A stretch of DNA of 20,408 bases, taken from positions 1-20,408 of the IMG/VR virus record IMGVR_UViG_3300003797_000023. One strand, 5' to 3'. This DNA is from a virus. The notes under the pieces were generated by a model. That model was given only the letters and a program-made list of their open reading frames with translations, did not search any database and was not told the DNA's origin. The position numbers and the translations under genes were made by a program. Shown here one piece after another: positions 1-7,994 of the stretch (its first letter is position 1; every line of letters begins with the position of its first letter).

Positions 1-365
1 GTATACGAGAGTCCTCCAGAGCTTGGCGACCTATGGCATCAGTTTGAGAAAGAAAAAAACAGACTTAATGCTGATAAAGCCAATTTTGACAAAGCACAAA
101 AAAAAAGGATGCAAAAGAGGCCAGAGAACGCAAAGAAGCAAGAGATGTATTTCAATTCAGACTTGTTGTGTGCGCTGCCATACTTATCTTTGCACTCACT
201 TGCGTAGGGTTGATGTTCTATATTCGGCAAGATTATTTGAAAAAAAGAGAACAGGAAAGTTGGCACATAGAATTTAAAAAAAATTTCTTAGAAGATGATA
301 AGTTAATAGAATGTTATGTGATGTTTAAACAGACAGGGTATCTTCCAAAGTATTGCAAGGAGTGA
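1..365 (+). CDS. Partial membrane protein, split over two frames at a poly-A run
   Basis: The 5' end lies outside the window. Frame 1 is open from base 1 to a TAG at 205-207 and encodes a charged helix (PPELGDLWHQFEKEKNRL, then alternating K, D, A and N residues) that loses coding character after the A9 run at 98-106. The -1 frame is closed before that run but afterwards encodes KDAKEARERKEARD, one clear membrane segment (LVVCAAILIFALTCVGLMF) and about 48 charged residues ending at 365. Joining the frames at the A9 gives one plausible protein: cytoplasmic coiled coil, membrane span, external tail. Its place just before the holin suggests a lysis or membrane accessory role, but I recognise no family. 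A GTG at 168 could start the membrane part alone. The frame change may be a sequencing indel, a real mutation or programmed slippage. Confidence 0.55.
98..106 (+). other. A9 homopolymer, possible slippage site
   Basis: Nine consecutive A residues lie exactly where coding sense passes from frame 1 to the -1 frame. In frame 1 the codons are CAA AAA AAA AGG, so the run contains an A_AAA_AAA slippery heptamer at 99-105. This would also allow polymerase slippage. I see no obvious stimulatory stem-loop directly downstream, so programmed use is unproven. Confidence 0.45.
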
Positions 366-367
366 TT

Positions 368-865
368 ATGGATTGGATTAAAACAATAGCACCTACGATA
401 TTTAGTGCAATTGGAGGACCACTGGGTGGTTTGGCGTATGAAATGGTATCAAAGGTTCTTGGTGTATCCCAGGACGATGCTAAGAAAATGTTGGAGGATG
501 GTAAATTATCTTCAGACCAGATTGCCGCAGTGCAACAAGCCGAGATAGCTTTAAAAGCCAAAGCACAAGAATTAAACCTAGATTTTGAGCAATTAGCCGT
601 TCAAGACAGAAGTTCTGCTAGAACGATGCAGATTGCTACTCAGTCTTGGATACCTCCTGTTCTTGCTATAGGAATCACAGGCGGTTTCTTTGGAATACTC
701 TTTGGGCTGATGTACGGTCAGGTACAGCACACGCCTCAGATCGACATCATGCTAGGTTCACTTGGAACTGCTTGGACGGGGGTGGTAGCCTTTTACTTTG
801 GTAGTTCAGCAGGGAGTCAGAAGAAAGACGAACTTTTACATCAATCAACACCAGTTTCAAAATGA
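368..865 (+). CDS. Holin-like membrane protein (3-TM type)
   Basis: A 165-aa protein. The ATG at 368 has AAGGAG at 357-362 five bases ahead, preferred over an in-frame TTG at 353. Residues 6-31 form a hydrophobic or amphipathic N-terminal helix rich in Gly and Ile. Residues 35-85 are a charged helical region (QDDAKKMLEDGKLSSDQ). Two strong membrane segments follow at about 95-117 (PPVLAIGITGGFFGILFGLM) and 127-147, and the tail is polar with Lys (SQKKDELL). This resembles phage and GTA 3-TM holins, which permeabilise the inner membrane to release the endolysin. Adjacency to the endolysin, with an ATGA overlap at 862-865, supports that role. The exact holin class is inferred from layout, not from a search. 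Confidence 0.72.
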   Translation: MDWIKTIAPTIFSAIGGPLGGLAYEMVSKVLGVSQDDAKKMLEDGKLSSDQIAAVQQAEIALKAKAQELNLDFEQLAVQDRSSARTMQIATQSWIPPVLAIGITGGFFGILFGLMYGQVQHTPQIDIMLGSLGTAWTGVVAFYFGSSAGSQKKDELLHQSTPVSK

Positions 866-1281
866 TTAATTCAAGATCTTTAGATGAACTACTACCCCAA
901 GTTAAAAGTAGAGTCGATGCTTTTATACAAGCTTGTAAGGATAAGGGCATTGATATTTTGGTCACGAGCACTTACAGGGACATGGAGAGTCAGGACGCAC
1001 TATATAAACAAGGAAGAACAAGTCCTGGGAAAATTGTTACTAATGCTAAGGCAGGAGAGTCATTTCATAATTATCGCTGTGCTGTTGATATTGTTCCAAT
1101 TGTTAGCGGAAAACCCGATTGGGACGGTTCTCACCCTGTGTGGGCAGAAATAGGAAAGATTGGTGAAGAGTGTGGATTGGAATGGGCGGGGAATTGGAAG
1201 TCGTTCAAAGAGCTTGCTCATTTCCAATACACAGGTAATAAAACAATTGATCAGTTGAAATCGGGCGGTATTATAGAGTGA
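862..1281 (+). CDS. Endolysin, M15-type L-alanyl-D-glutamate/D-Ala-D-Ala peptidase
   Basis: A 139-aa protein of the M15 zinc peptidase family (VanY-like, as in the phage T5 endolysin), which cuts the peptide stems of murein at the end of infection. The zinc and catalytic residues are visible: the SFHNYRCAVDI block gives His69 and Asp76, and ELAHFQY gives Glu117 and His120. The YRD motif at 38-40 and the GRTSPGK stretch near 51-57 also fit the family. It is single-domain, with no signal peptide and no wall-binding domain, so it needs a holin. That fits the upstream gene, with which it shares an ATGA start/stop overlap at 862-865. Its length is normal for Gram-negative phage endolysins of this class. 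Confidence 0.9.
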   Translation: MINSRSLDELLPQVKSRVDAFIQACKDKGIDILVTSTYRDMESQDALYKQGRTSPGKIVTNAKAGESFHNYRCAVDIVPIVSGKPDWDGSHPVWAEIGKIGEECGLEWAGNWKSFKELAHFQYTGNKTIDQLKSGGIIE

Positions 1282-1327
1282 CTTTTCCCTAGATACTATC
1301 TAAAATAGGCATATATTAGGGGGCTAA

Positions 1328-1987
1328 ATGACAATTTCATCAGTAACAAACACTCCTTCGTTTGTTTTTACCTACGATAACCTCATAAGTACCATTTATC
1401 AGTACTTAGAGAGGAGTGATACTGCCGTGGTAAACCAAGTTCCCGTCGCCATTAGTCTGTGCGAATATGAAATTGCACAGCAAATTAAAACTTTAGGCCA
1501 ACTTAATGTGGTTGAGAGCACTTTAACTGCTTCAAATCCAGTTATACCTAAGCCTGCGAGGTGGAGAAAAACCGTATCCATGAAATATACGGATGCAAGT
1601 GGCAACAAACAACCCATTTATTTGAGAAAGTATGAGTATCTAACTGGATACTGGCCTAACTCAACAAGCACTGCGCCCCCACTATATTACGCAGACTATG
1701 ACTATGATCACTGGTATTTTGCGCCTACGCCAGATCAGGCTTATGCGTTTGAGGTGTTGTTTTACGAAAGAATCCAACCCTTGTCTAGCACAAATCAAAC
1801 AAACTGGCTTACTCAAAACGCGCCAAATGCGATGCTTTTTGGGACACTCCTTCAGATGACGCCATTTTTAAAGAATGACGCAAGAATTCCTACGTGGCAA
1901 CAAATGTATCAAAATGCATTGAGTATGCTCAAATCAGAAGACATTACTCGCGTAGGCGACAGACAAACCCTAGTACAGGATAGCTAA
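1328..1987 (+). CDS. Head-tail adaptor-like protein (SU10/P22 gp4-type)
   Basis: A 219-aa protein starting at ATG 1328 behind a G-rich ribosome site (AGGGGG, 1318-1323). The N-terminal half is helical (TYDNLISTIYQYLERSDTAV, then an acidic helix with CEYEIAQQIKTLGQL). The middle contains a beta-rich core with WRKTVSM, PIYLRKYEYL and the aromatic run YYADYDYDHWYFAPTP, followed by FEVLFYERIQPL. The C-terminal third is helical (NAMLFGTLLQMTPFLKND, then WQQMYQNALSML). This layout, especially the W-F-P-P core followed by an ALLYGAL-like helix, is typical of podoviral adaptor proteins that join portal and nozzle. Its place directly before the fibre-like and nozzle genes agrees. No search was possible, so the assignment rests on layout and recalled family resemblance. 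Confidence 0.68.
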   Translation: MTISSVTNTPSFVFTYDNLISTIYQYLERSDTAVVNQVPVAISLCEYEIAQQIKTLGQLNVVESTLTASNPVIPKPARWRKTVSMKYTDASGNKQPIYLRKYEYLTGYWPNSTSTAPPLYYADYDYDHWYFAPTPDQAYAFEVLFYERIQPLSSTNQTNWLTQNAPNAMLFGTLLQMTPFLKNDARIPTWQQMYQNALSMLKSEDITRVGDRQTLVQDS

Positions 1988-1989
1988 TT

Positions 1990-3234
1990 ATGACCGCATA
2001 TGTAAATCCATTTACAGGCCAAACCATTTCACCGTCACAGGTGGCATATGAGTCTTTGAGCACTGCTACCAGTATTACGCTTAATTGGCCAATAAACGGC
2101 ACAACCTCTAGTAACGTCGCCGCCAATATTACAGAAATTACAGCAACAGCATCTGGTGTTGTTATAACCATGCCCCCTGCAATCCAAGTATCCGTTGGCC
2201 AAGCCATCATTATTAAGAACACTGGATCTACCAATTCTTTCAATGTTGTGGACAATGGTGGAGGGGCAATTGTTACTGTTGCAACAACTCCTGGCGCTAA
2301 TTCGTATTACATTTATGTAACCAACAATACGACTACCGCGGGGACGTGGAGTTATGTTGCAATGGGATTGGGTAGTTTCAGTGTTCAAACGTCCAGTATC
2401 GCAGGGTATGGGTTGGTATCCTTTAACAATCAGTTAAATACTCAATATCCAATTACAACTATTAGCTCCAACACTCAGTTGACTTATAGCAACCGGGCTA
2501 ACTTTTATGTATGGACTGGTGGGGCGGGGACGATTACTTTGCCAACATCCGCTAATGCTTCTAATAATTGGTTTGTTATTATTAAAAATAACGGCACTGG
2601 AATATTGACAATCAATCCTTACACAGCTTCTGGAGACACAATTGACAACAATACAAGTCAACAGTTGCAGTTAACTGAGTCTTTGGTTATTGTTTCTAAC
2701 GGGTCTAATGCGTTTGATACCTTTGGATACGGCAGATCTAATGCTTTTGCTTTTACTGAACTTAGCGTGTCTGTATCTGGTTTATCTACGCTTAGTTTAA
2801 CTTCCGCTCAGGCATCTAACACAATCCAACAATATGTTAGCGCTACCTCAGCTTGCACTGTTACTTTGCCGAGAACTGTGCAGTTGTACACAATTACAAA
2901 TACGGCTACAAATACTTCATATACATTAACTTTTACAACTGGTGTATCTGGTGGTCAAACTGTAACCGTACCCGCCAACTCCACATCTTTACTTGTATGC
3001 GACGGTACAAACGTATACAACGCAAACACTGTCAATACCACGTCAGCTACAACACTTACGTTATCAGCGGGGTCTGCATCTGCACCTTCTTTAAATGTAA
3101 CGGGTGGATCTACCACGGGTATATATTTCCCAAGCACTAGTTCTTTTGCGATTACTTTATCGGGCGTGTCTTCTATGACGCTTTCTTCTCTTGGAGTACA
3201 AGCGCCTATTGGTATATCTGGGGGTACATTTTGA
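1990..3234 (+). CDS. Beta-rich tail fibre/appendage-like structural protein
   Basis: A 414-aa protein, very rich in Thr, Ser, Asn and Gly and almost free of charged residues. Three related beta units can be seen at about residues 28-125, 160-248 and 280-347. Each has a strand such as VVITMPP, TITLPTS or TVTLPR, then an I-x-N-x-G/T turn (IIIKNTG, VIIKNNG, TITNTAT), a region with G-x-x-V/I, and a late hydrophobic strand (YYIYVT, SLVIVSNG, SLLVCDG). The C-terminal segment at 360-405 has the SAPSLNV-TTGIYFPS-SSMTLSS pattern often seen near the ends of phage tail fibres. It starts two bases after the adaptor stop and overlaps the nozzle start by TTGA. Probably a virion appendage or decoration. The receptor-binding idea is inference. 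Confidence 0.6.
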   Translation: MTAYVNPFTGQTISPSQVAYESLSTATSITLNWPINGTTSSNVAANITEITATASGVVITMPPAIQVSVGQAIIIKNTGSTNSFNVVDNGGGAIVTVATTPGANSYYIYVTNNTTTAGTWSYVAMGLGSFSVQTSSIAGYGLVSFNNQLNTQYPITTISSNTQLTYSNRANFYVWTGGAGTITLPTSANASNNWFVIIKNNGTGILTINPYTASGDTIDNNTSQQLQLTESLVIVSNGSNAFDTFGYGRSNAFAFTELSVSVSGLSTLSLTSAQASNTIQQYVSATSACTVTLPRTVQLYTITNTATNTSYTLTFTTGVSGGQTVTVPANSTSLLVCDGTNVYNANTVNTTSATTLTLSAGSASAPSLNVTGGSTTGIYFPSTSSFAITLSGVSSMTLSSLGVQAPIGISGGTF

Positions 3235-5492
3235 CCTTAAAGGTTGCGCTCCTCAACATCAACCCTGGCATACAAAGGGATGGAACTCAATTCGCCTCTC
3301 CAAGTTATGTGGATGGGCAATGGGTAAGATTTCAAAGATCTAGGCCAAGGAAGATTGGAGGGTACAACGGTATATTCTTAAATGCGCCGAATATATCCAG
3401 AGGCATGATTATGCAGTCTCAAGCGGGTATTAACTATCTATACTCTGGAGATTCAAATTATTTAAGTGGTTGGCAAACAGGGAACAGTACGGCATCGGGA
3501 TCTGGTCCAACAAATATTACTTTAAATAATTTTACGGCTGATCCTACAAACTTATGGCAATTTGACATTGGTTTTGATCCAAACGGCTCAAATGTACTTA
3601 ACATCATTGCTCATCCAGGCTTAAATTTAACTAATATTGACAATATCAGCCCTACACCCGTATTGACTGGTACATTTCCTTATGGAACTCTTAGCCAAGT
3701 TGGTATTTTTACTAGAGGTTGTTTTACATACGGGAATATAGCAATTATTGGAAGTGCTGACTATAGGGTTGGTATTAATCAAACATTGAGTGGTTCTGCT
3801 GTTACCTTGGGGACGACGGTGGTTGCCAACTCGTTTGGAGCGGGGCCAACGGTTTATTCTGCCGTAACGATTGGCGGATACATTTCTGGAACTACGTTGA
3901 CCGTTACTTCTGTAGTTGGCGCCATTTATGTTGGCCAACCTATAACGGGTAGTTTAGGAGTAAACGTGACGGCAGGGACTGTTATTACAGCCGTAGGAAC
4001 TGGTACTGGTGGGATAGGTACTTATACAGTAAACAACTCTCAAACAATTGGAAGTTCTGGTACAAATGCTTCCTTTACGGGTGGTCCTTGCACTGTATTT
4101 ACCACTTCTGCAAACCTTACAACCAACTTGTCTTCTGCAACAACAATTACATTCAATAACAACATATCTGTGAGTGGTGGGACTTGTATGCTTTACCCTT
4201 ATTTGTTTGTTTATGGGAGTAATGGGTTGATACAGAATAGTGCGGCGGGGGACTTTACCAATTGGGTTTCTACAGACGCAAATGCAAACAATGTATCTGG
4301 AACAAAAGTTGTTAAGGGAGTTCCTTTAAGGGGTGGTACAACGTCCCCTGCCGGACTTTTCTGGTCACTAGATCAATTGACTAGGGTGACTTATTCTCCT
4401 CAGACCATAGGCACCGCTACGCTTTATTGGAGATATGACATTATCTCTACCTCAATCACAATTATGTCGTCCAACTGTGTTGTTGAGTACGATGGTCTTT
4501 ATTATTGGATTGGAATAGATAGGTTTTTTGTTTACAACGGTGTAGTACAAGAAATTATAAATAATACGAATTTGAACTATTTCTTCGATAACATTAACTT
4601 TTCTCAACGCCAAAAGGTTTGGGGAACTAAAGTTACAAGATGGGGTGAGGTTTGGTGGTTTTACCCAAAGGGTAATGCAACCGAATGTACTGATGCTATT
4701 ATTTATAATGTCCGTGATAAGATATGGTATGACGCAGGCCAAGCCTATGGTGCTCAGAGATCAGCAGGGGTATTTTCTGAGGTCTTCCCTTACCCTGTTT
4801 GGGCGGGGAATACCATTACTGGATACCAAATTGCAACTGCCTCGGTCACATTTGGGGGTACCAACTATACCGTTGGAGACACAATAAATGTGGTTGGAAG
4901 CAGTGGACAACCTGCTATTTTGTCAGTTGCAACTGTCTCAAGCGGTGTAGTTGTTACTTTAAACGTGGTGACTGGTGGTAATTATTCATCATCTTTAACT
5001 GGTGGAACTTTAGCAACTTCTAACAGATCTGTAGCCAATCCCAATGCCACTGGTCTTACGGTGAATATAACCACAAACTCTTTTTATACTTTGTGGCAAC
5101 ATGAAGTGGGCAAAGACCAAGTTTACTTAACAAATGTTGATTCTATTAACTCTTACTTTGAGACCAATTCAATAGGATTTGTGGGTGGTGGTCTTGGAGC
5201 ACAACAACTTATAAACGATAATAAATGGATTAGGCTTGAAAGATTTGAGCCTGACTTTGTTCAATCTGGTCAAATGTCATTGACAATAACTGGTAAGGGT
5301 TATGCGGATGACATCAATATTGTTTCTGCGCCTTACGTCTTTACGTCATCAACTTTGAAAATTGACATGAAAGAGCAAAGACGTGAGATGAGGCTCAGGA
5401 TCACGAGCAACGACTTTGGTGGTGATTATCAACTGGGTAATTGCTTACTGAGCGTGGATATGGGTGATGAGCGTTCTACAGGATCACCGTAA
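3231..5492 (+). CDS. Tail nozzle / packaged-DNA stabilisation protein (P22 gp10-like) with inserted domains
   Basis: A 753-aa protein. Its TTG start at 3231 overlaps the previous stop (TTGA). The next ATG (3403) would remove the conserved-looking N-terminus ALLNINPGIQRDGTQF / YVDGQWVRFQRSRPRKIGGY, so the TTG is preferred. These N-terminal motifs and the later blocks VPLRGGTTSPAGLFWSLD, RFFVYNGVVQEI, WGTKVTRWGEVWWFYPKG and IIYNVRDKIWYD resemble podoviral nozzle (tail tube B / gp10-type) beta-propeller proteins, which close the portal channel and carry tail appendages. Two stretches look inserted: about residues 203-284 (LTVTSV, GQPITG, GTGTGGIGTYTVN) and about 530-617 (FGGTNYTVGDTINVVG, then VTGGNYSS), both Gly/Thr-rich beta modules. 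The C-terminus overlaps the next gene by one base. Confidence 0.7.
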   Translation: MTLKVALLNINPGIQRDGTQFASPSYVDGQWVRFQRSRPRKIGGYNGIFLNAPNISRGMIMQSQAGINYLYSGDSNYLSGWQTGNSTASGSGPTNITLNNFTADPTNLWQFDIGFDPNGSNVLNIIAHPGLNLTNIDNISPTPVLTGTFPYGTLSQVGIFTRGCFTYGNIAIIGSADYRVGINQTLSGSAVTLGTTVVANSFGAGPTVYSAVTIGGYISGTTLTVTSVVGAIYVGQPITGSLGVNVTAGTVITAVGTGTGGIGTYTVNNSQTIGSSGTNASFTGGPCTVFTTSANLTTNLSSATTITFNNNISVSGGTCMLYPYLFVYGSNGLIQNSAAGDFTNWVSTDANANNVSGTKVVKGVPLRGGTTSPAGLFWSLDQLTRVTYSPQTIGTATLYWRYDIISTSITIMSSNCVVEYDGLYYWIGIDRFFVYNGVVQEIINNTNLNYFFDNINFSQRQKVWGTKVTRWGEVWWFYPKGNATECTDAIIYNVRDKIWYDAGQAYGAQRSAGVFSEVFPYPVWAGNTITGYQIATASVTFGGTNYTVGDTINVVGSSGQPAILSVATVSSGVVVTLNVVTGGNYSSSLTGGTLATSNRSVANPNATGLTVNITTNSFYTLWQHEVGKDQVYLTNVDSINSYFETNSIGFVGGGLGAQQLINDNKWIRLERFEPDFVQSGQMSLTITGKGYADDINIVSAPYVFTSSTLKIDMKEQRREMRLRITSNDFGGDYQLGNCLLSVDMGDERSTGSP

Positions 5493-5746
5493 TGTCAACC
5501 ACATTTGATCCTCGAGGAATGACTTGGGACTATTGGTGTGCATCAATGGCTCAGCAATTTGCGTCTAATCAATTGGGAACAGTTCCAGAAGAGAATTGGC
5601 AAGACTGGGCCTCTGGTATGCAAGGCATTGGATACTTTGTACAAAGTGGTATACCTGACCCTAGGGGTTATTCTAGATGGCAAGACTGGGCGCAAAACTT
5701 AGTTGGAATCATGAGTATTGCTCAAAACCAAGAAAGCGTATATTGA
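5492..5746 (+). CDS. Small Trp-rich repeat protein, unknown
   Basis: An 84-aa protein whose ATG shares a base with the nozzle stop (TAATG, 5490-5494), implying coupled translation. It has six tryptophans and three related units: DPRGMTWDYWCASMAQ (about 6-21), PEENWQDWASGMQGIG (32-47) and DPRGYSRWQDWAQNLVGI (56-73). The shared core is W-x-D/x-W-A/C-x-x-M/L. There is no signal peptide or membrane segment. Its position between the nozzle and the large structural proteins suggests a small virion component or assembly factor. I do not recognise a named family. Confidence 0.65.
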   Translation: MSTTFDPRGMTWDYWCASMAQQFASNQLGTVPEENWQDWASGMQGIGYFVQSGIPDPRGYSRWQDWAQNLVGIMSIAQNQESVY

Positions 5747-5747
5747 T

Positions 5748-7994
5748 ATGGCCACAAATCCTGTATCCCAATCTGTAATTGACCAGTTCAATAATCAGTT
5801 GGCTGTCATAGTAAGAAGCAATAACGCTGCTAATCCAGACAGCAATGAAACTGTTTCCAATCCATCTCCGTTGAGTATTGGTCAAGCAATTGATACCAGT
5901 CAAATAACACCTGCGCAGTACAGTAGTTTTAGTGGGGTAGACCCAACAACTGCTCAACAAATGTACGAAACTGCCAATCCAGAGGGCAGATATTCAAATC
6001 AAACAATACCTGGCACGCAAACTACTTGGTCATCTCTTGCGTCAACGCCTGGTTTGTATGATTATATTAAGACAGGTTCTAATCAAACGGATGCGGATGG
6101 CAATTCTTTGCCCGATTCACAGACACCTGCTCAAGCTCTTGCAAAAGCCATGCAAGATCCAAAATCTTTTGTAAAAGATTATTTACAAAATCAAATTGAA
6201 AATATTGTTGTTGGGACAGGTTTTGGTTCTTTAACATCAGTTGCAAAAGATGAACTTACTGCAAATTATCAAAATGCAATTGCTTACCTTGGTCAAAATG
6301 GCGTACCTGTAAACGATATACAAACACTTACTAATAATGCAATAGGCGATGGTAACAATAAAGTTGCATATTACAATGCTAACAATAATGGTGGTTTTGT
6401 AAATAATTTAGTAAATTCAATTGCAAGTCCTCAAGGGATTGCTGCTATTGTTGCAAACACAGTTTTACCAGGATCTGGAGCTTTTATTCCTCTTGCTTCT
6501 GCAGTACTTAGTGGCAAACAAAATTTAACGCAACCTTTAGAAAATTTAGCAATAAGTGGTGTTATTAATGGAACTGACTTTGGATCAAACATTAATAATA
6601 GTATTGCAAGTAATATTACTAGCTTAACTGGGATACCTTCCAGTATTGCTAAAAATATTGCTACTGGAACATTATCTACAGTAGGTGGTTTGGCGTCTGG
6701 TCAAAATATAGATAATTCTGTAGCACAAGGAGTAACAAGTGGGTTGTCTTCTGCAATTACTCCATCAAATAATAGTAGTTCTGGATCAACAACAACTACT
6801 GCTCCTTTGAGTAGTACATCTCCAATTGCTTCTACATTAGAGAGTGCAACTGCGCCAACCAATACTTCTGGCGCTTTAACGCAGATTAACGCAGGGAGTG
6901 GGTCTAGCAATACTTTGCCAATAAGCGCTTCTACTGGTGCAATTGATTTAACCGATCCTAGTTTAAATGTATCTCAAATTGCAAATAATGTTGCTAGTGG
7001 TTCTGGAACTACTCAGCCAACTATCAATGATACTTTGCAAGAAATCAATCCTACTGTTGCTTCTGGTAATCCTGCTTTAACTACACAAATATTACCATCT
7101 GCAACAGATGTAATCAAAACAGTTAATAATTTTGATGGTACATCTACCGTAACTTATGCTGATGGAAGTACTAAAAATATAGAGACTCCTAATACATCTT
7201 CGGCAACCAGTTCTAATCCAAGTTCTAACGGCGGACTTTCAATAACAGTTCCAACAAGTTCTAGCGGTTCAGGAACACCTACTGGTTCTGGGAAAACTGG
7301 TGCTTTGCCATCTACTAGTTCTACTGGTTCTACTGGTTCTACTGGTTCTACTGGTTCTATTAATCCATCTTCTCCACTCACTTCAACTCTTTTATCTACA
7401 GGTGAAGTTTTGAGCAAATCCCCTCTTGAGCAAGCATTGAATGCTGATCAAACATCAGTTGCACCTACTTATTTAAATCAATTGATTAGTCAATCATCAA
7501 CTTATCAACCCGTAAGTGAGGGATCTTCCGACATCAAAGGATTTAAAGAAGGTGGATCTATTTCCCATATACCTGAGTTTATTACAGGCCATAGTGGCCA
7601 TTATGCCGAGGGGCGTGGTACAGGCCAATCTGACGACATCCCTGCCCTTTTAAAGGACGGTGACTATGTAATGGACGCCGATGTTGTTTCAGGCTTTGGA
7701 GACGGGTCTAGCAAGGCGGGGGCTGAAGTTTTGAGTAAGTTTATGGATGGAATAGATCATAAACATTATGAAAATTATTCTTCTGGTGGTCACATCAACG
7801 CAATGATTGCTGATGGAGAATTTGTATTTCCTTCATCTTTTGTAACAGCTATTGGTGGTGGATCAAACAAAAAAGGGGCGGAAAAACTTGACAAAATGAG
7901 AGAAGCCATTCGTGAACACAAGAGATCTGCATCAACCAATACAATACCAGCAAAGGCTAAAAGTCCTTTGTCTTATCTGAAAGGTAAAAAATGA
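5748..7994 (+). CDS. Large low-complexity virion-type protein with duplicated C-terminal motif
   Basis: A 748-aa protein from ATG 5748, two bases after the previous stop; an in-frame TTG at 5718 lies inside the upstream gene and is less likely. The N-terminal 150 residues are polar. The middle is rich in Ser, Thr, Asn and Gly with Ala/Ile-rich amphipathic stretches (near 230-320). A linker at about 490-540 holds STG repeats. The C-terminal 150 residues carry two related units: GQSDDIPALLKDGDYVMDAD followed by GFGDGSSKAGAEVL (about 626-665), and GGHINAMIADGEFVF followed by IGGGSNKKGAEKLDKMREAI (about 680-725), then HKRSA and the end KAKSPLSYLKGKK. I recall this C-terminal type from phage structural proteins of unknown role. 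Probably a virion or ejected protein. Confidence 0.55.
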   Translation: MATNPVSQSVIDQFNNQLAVIVRSNNAANPDSNETVSNPSPLSIGQAIDTSQITPAQYSSFSGVDPTTAQQMYETANPEGRYSNQTIPGTQTTWSSLASTPGLYDYIKTGSNQTDADGNSLPDSQTPAQALAKAMQDPKSFVKDYLQNQIENIVVGTGFGSLTSVAKDELTANYQNAIAYLGQNGVPVNDIQTLTNNAIGDGNNKVAYYNANNNGGFVNNLVNSIASPQGIAAIVANTVLPGSGAFIPLASAVLSGKQNLTQPLENLAISGVINGTDFGSNINNSIASNITSLTGIPSSIAKNIATGTLSTVGGLASGQNIDNSVAQGVTSGLSSAITPSNNSSSGSTTTTAPLSSTSPIASTLESATAPTNTSGALTQINAGSGSSNTLPISASTGAIDLTDPSLNVSQIANNVASGSGTTQPTINDTLQEINPTVASGNPALTTQILPSATDVIKTVNNFDGTSTVTYADGSTKNIETPNTSSATSSNPSSNGGLSITVPTSSSGSGTPTGSGKTGALPSTSSTGSTGSTGSTGSINPSSPLTSTLLSTGEVLSKSPLEQALNADQTSVAPTYLNQLISQSSTYQPVSEGSSDIKGFKEGGSISHIPEFITGHSGHYAEGRGTGQSDDIPALLKDGDYVMDADVVSGFGDGSSKAGAEVLSKFMDGIDHKHYENYSSGGHINAMIADGEFVFPSSFVTAIGGGSNKKGAEKLDKMREAIREHKRSASTNTIPAKAKSPLSYLKGKK
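7311..7355 (+). repeat. Tandem 9-bp repeat (TCTACTGGT) encoding STG
   Basis: There is one imperfect unit (TCTACTAGT, 7311-7319) and four perfect TCTACTGGT units at 7320-7328, 7329-7337, 7338-7346 and 7347-7355, followed by a partial TCT. The unit is a multiple of three and in frame, giving Ser-Thr-Gly repeats in a linker. Gain or loss of units would change linker length without breaking the frame. Confidence 0.9.

Noticed and set aside
2035-2388. 117-aa minus-strand open frame in the fibre-like gene
   Set aside because: Antisense to a well-supported plus-strand gene, with odd composition (many Cys, Arg, Asn) and no ribosome site or partner gene.
1990-3234. Diversity-generating retroelement target
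   Set aside because: Asn/Thr-rich variable-looking sequence, but there is no reverse transcriptase gene and no template repeat in the window.
7311-7355. Possible CRISPR-like array
   Set aside because: Units are 9 bp with no spacers and encode a protein linker; no cas genes are present. The Cas4-like fold at 13385-14146 is explained as a phage exonuclease next to SSB.
7154-7417. Minus-strand frame with VEPVEPVEP repeats
   Set aside because: Antisense reading of the STG repeat; the plus-strand frame is long and continuous.
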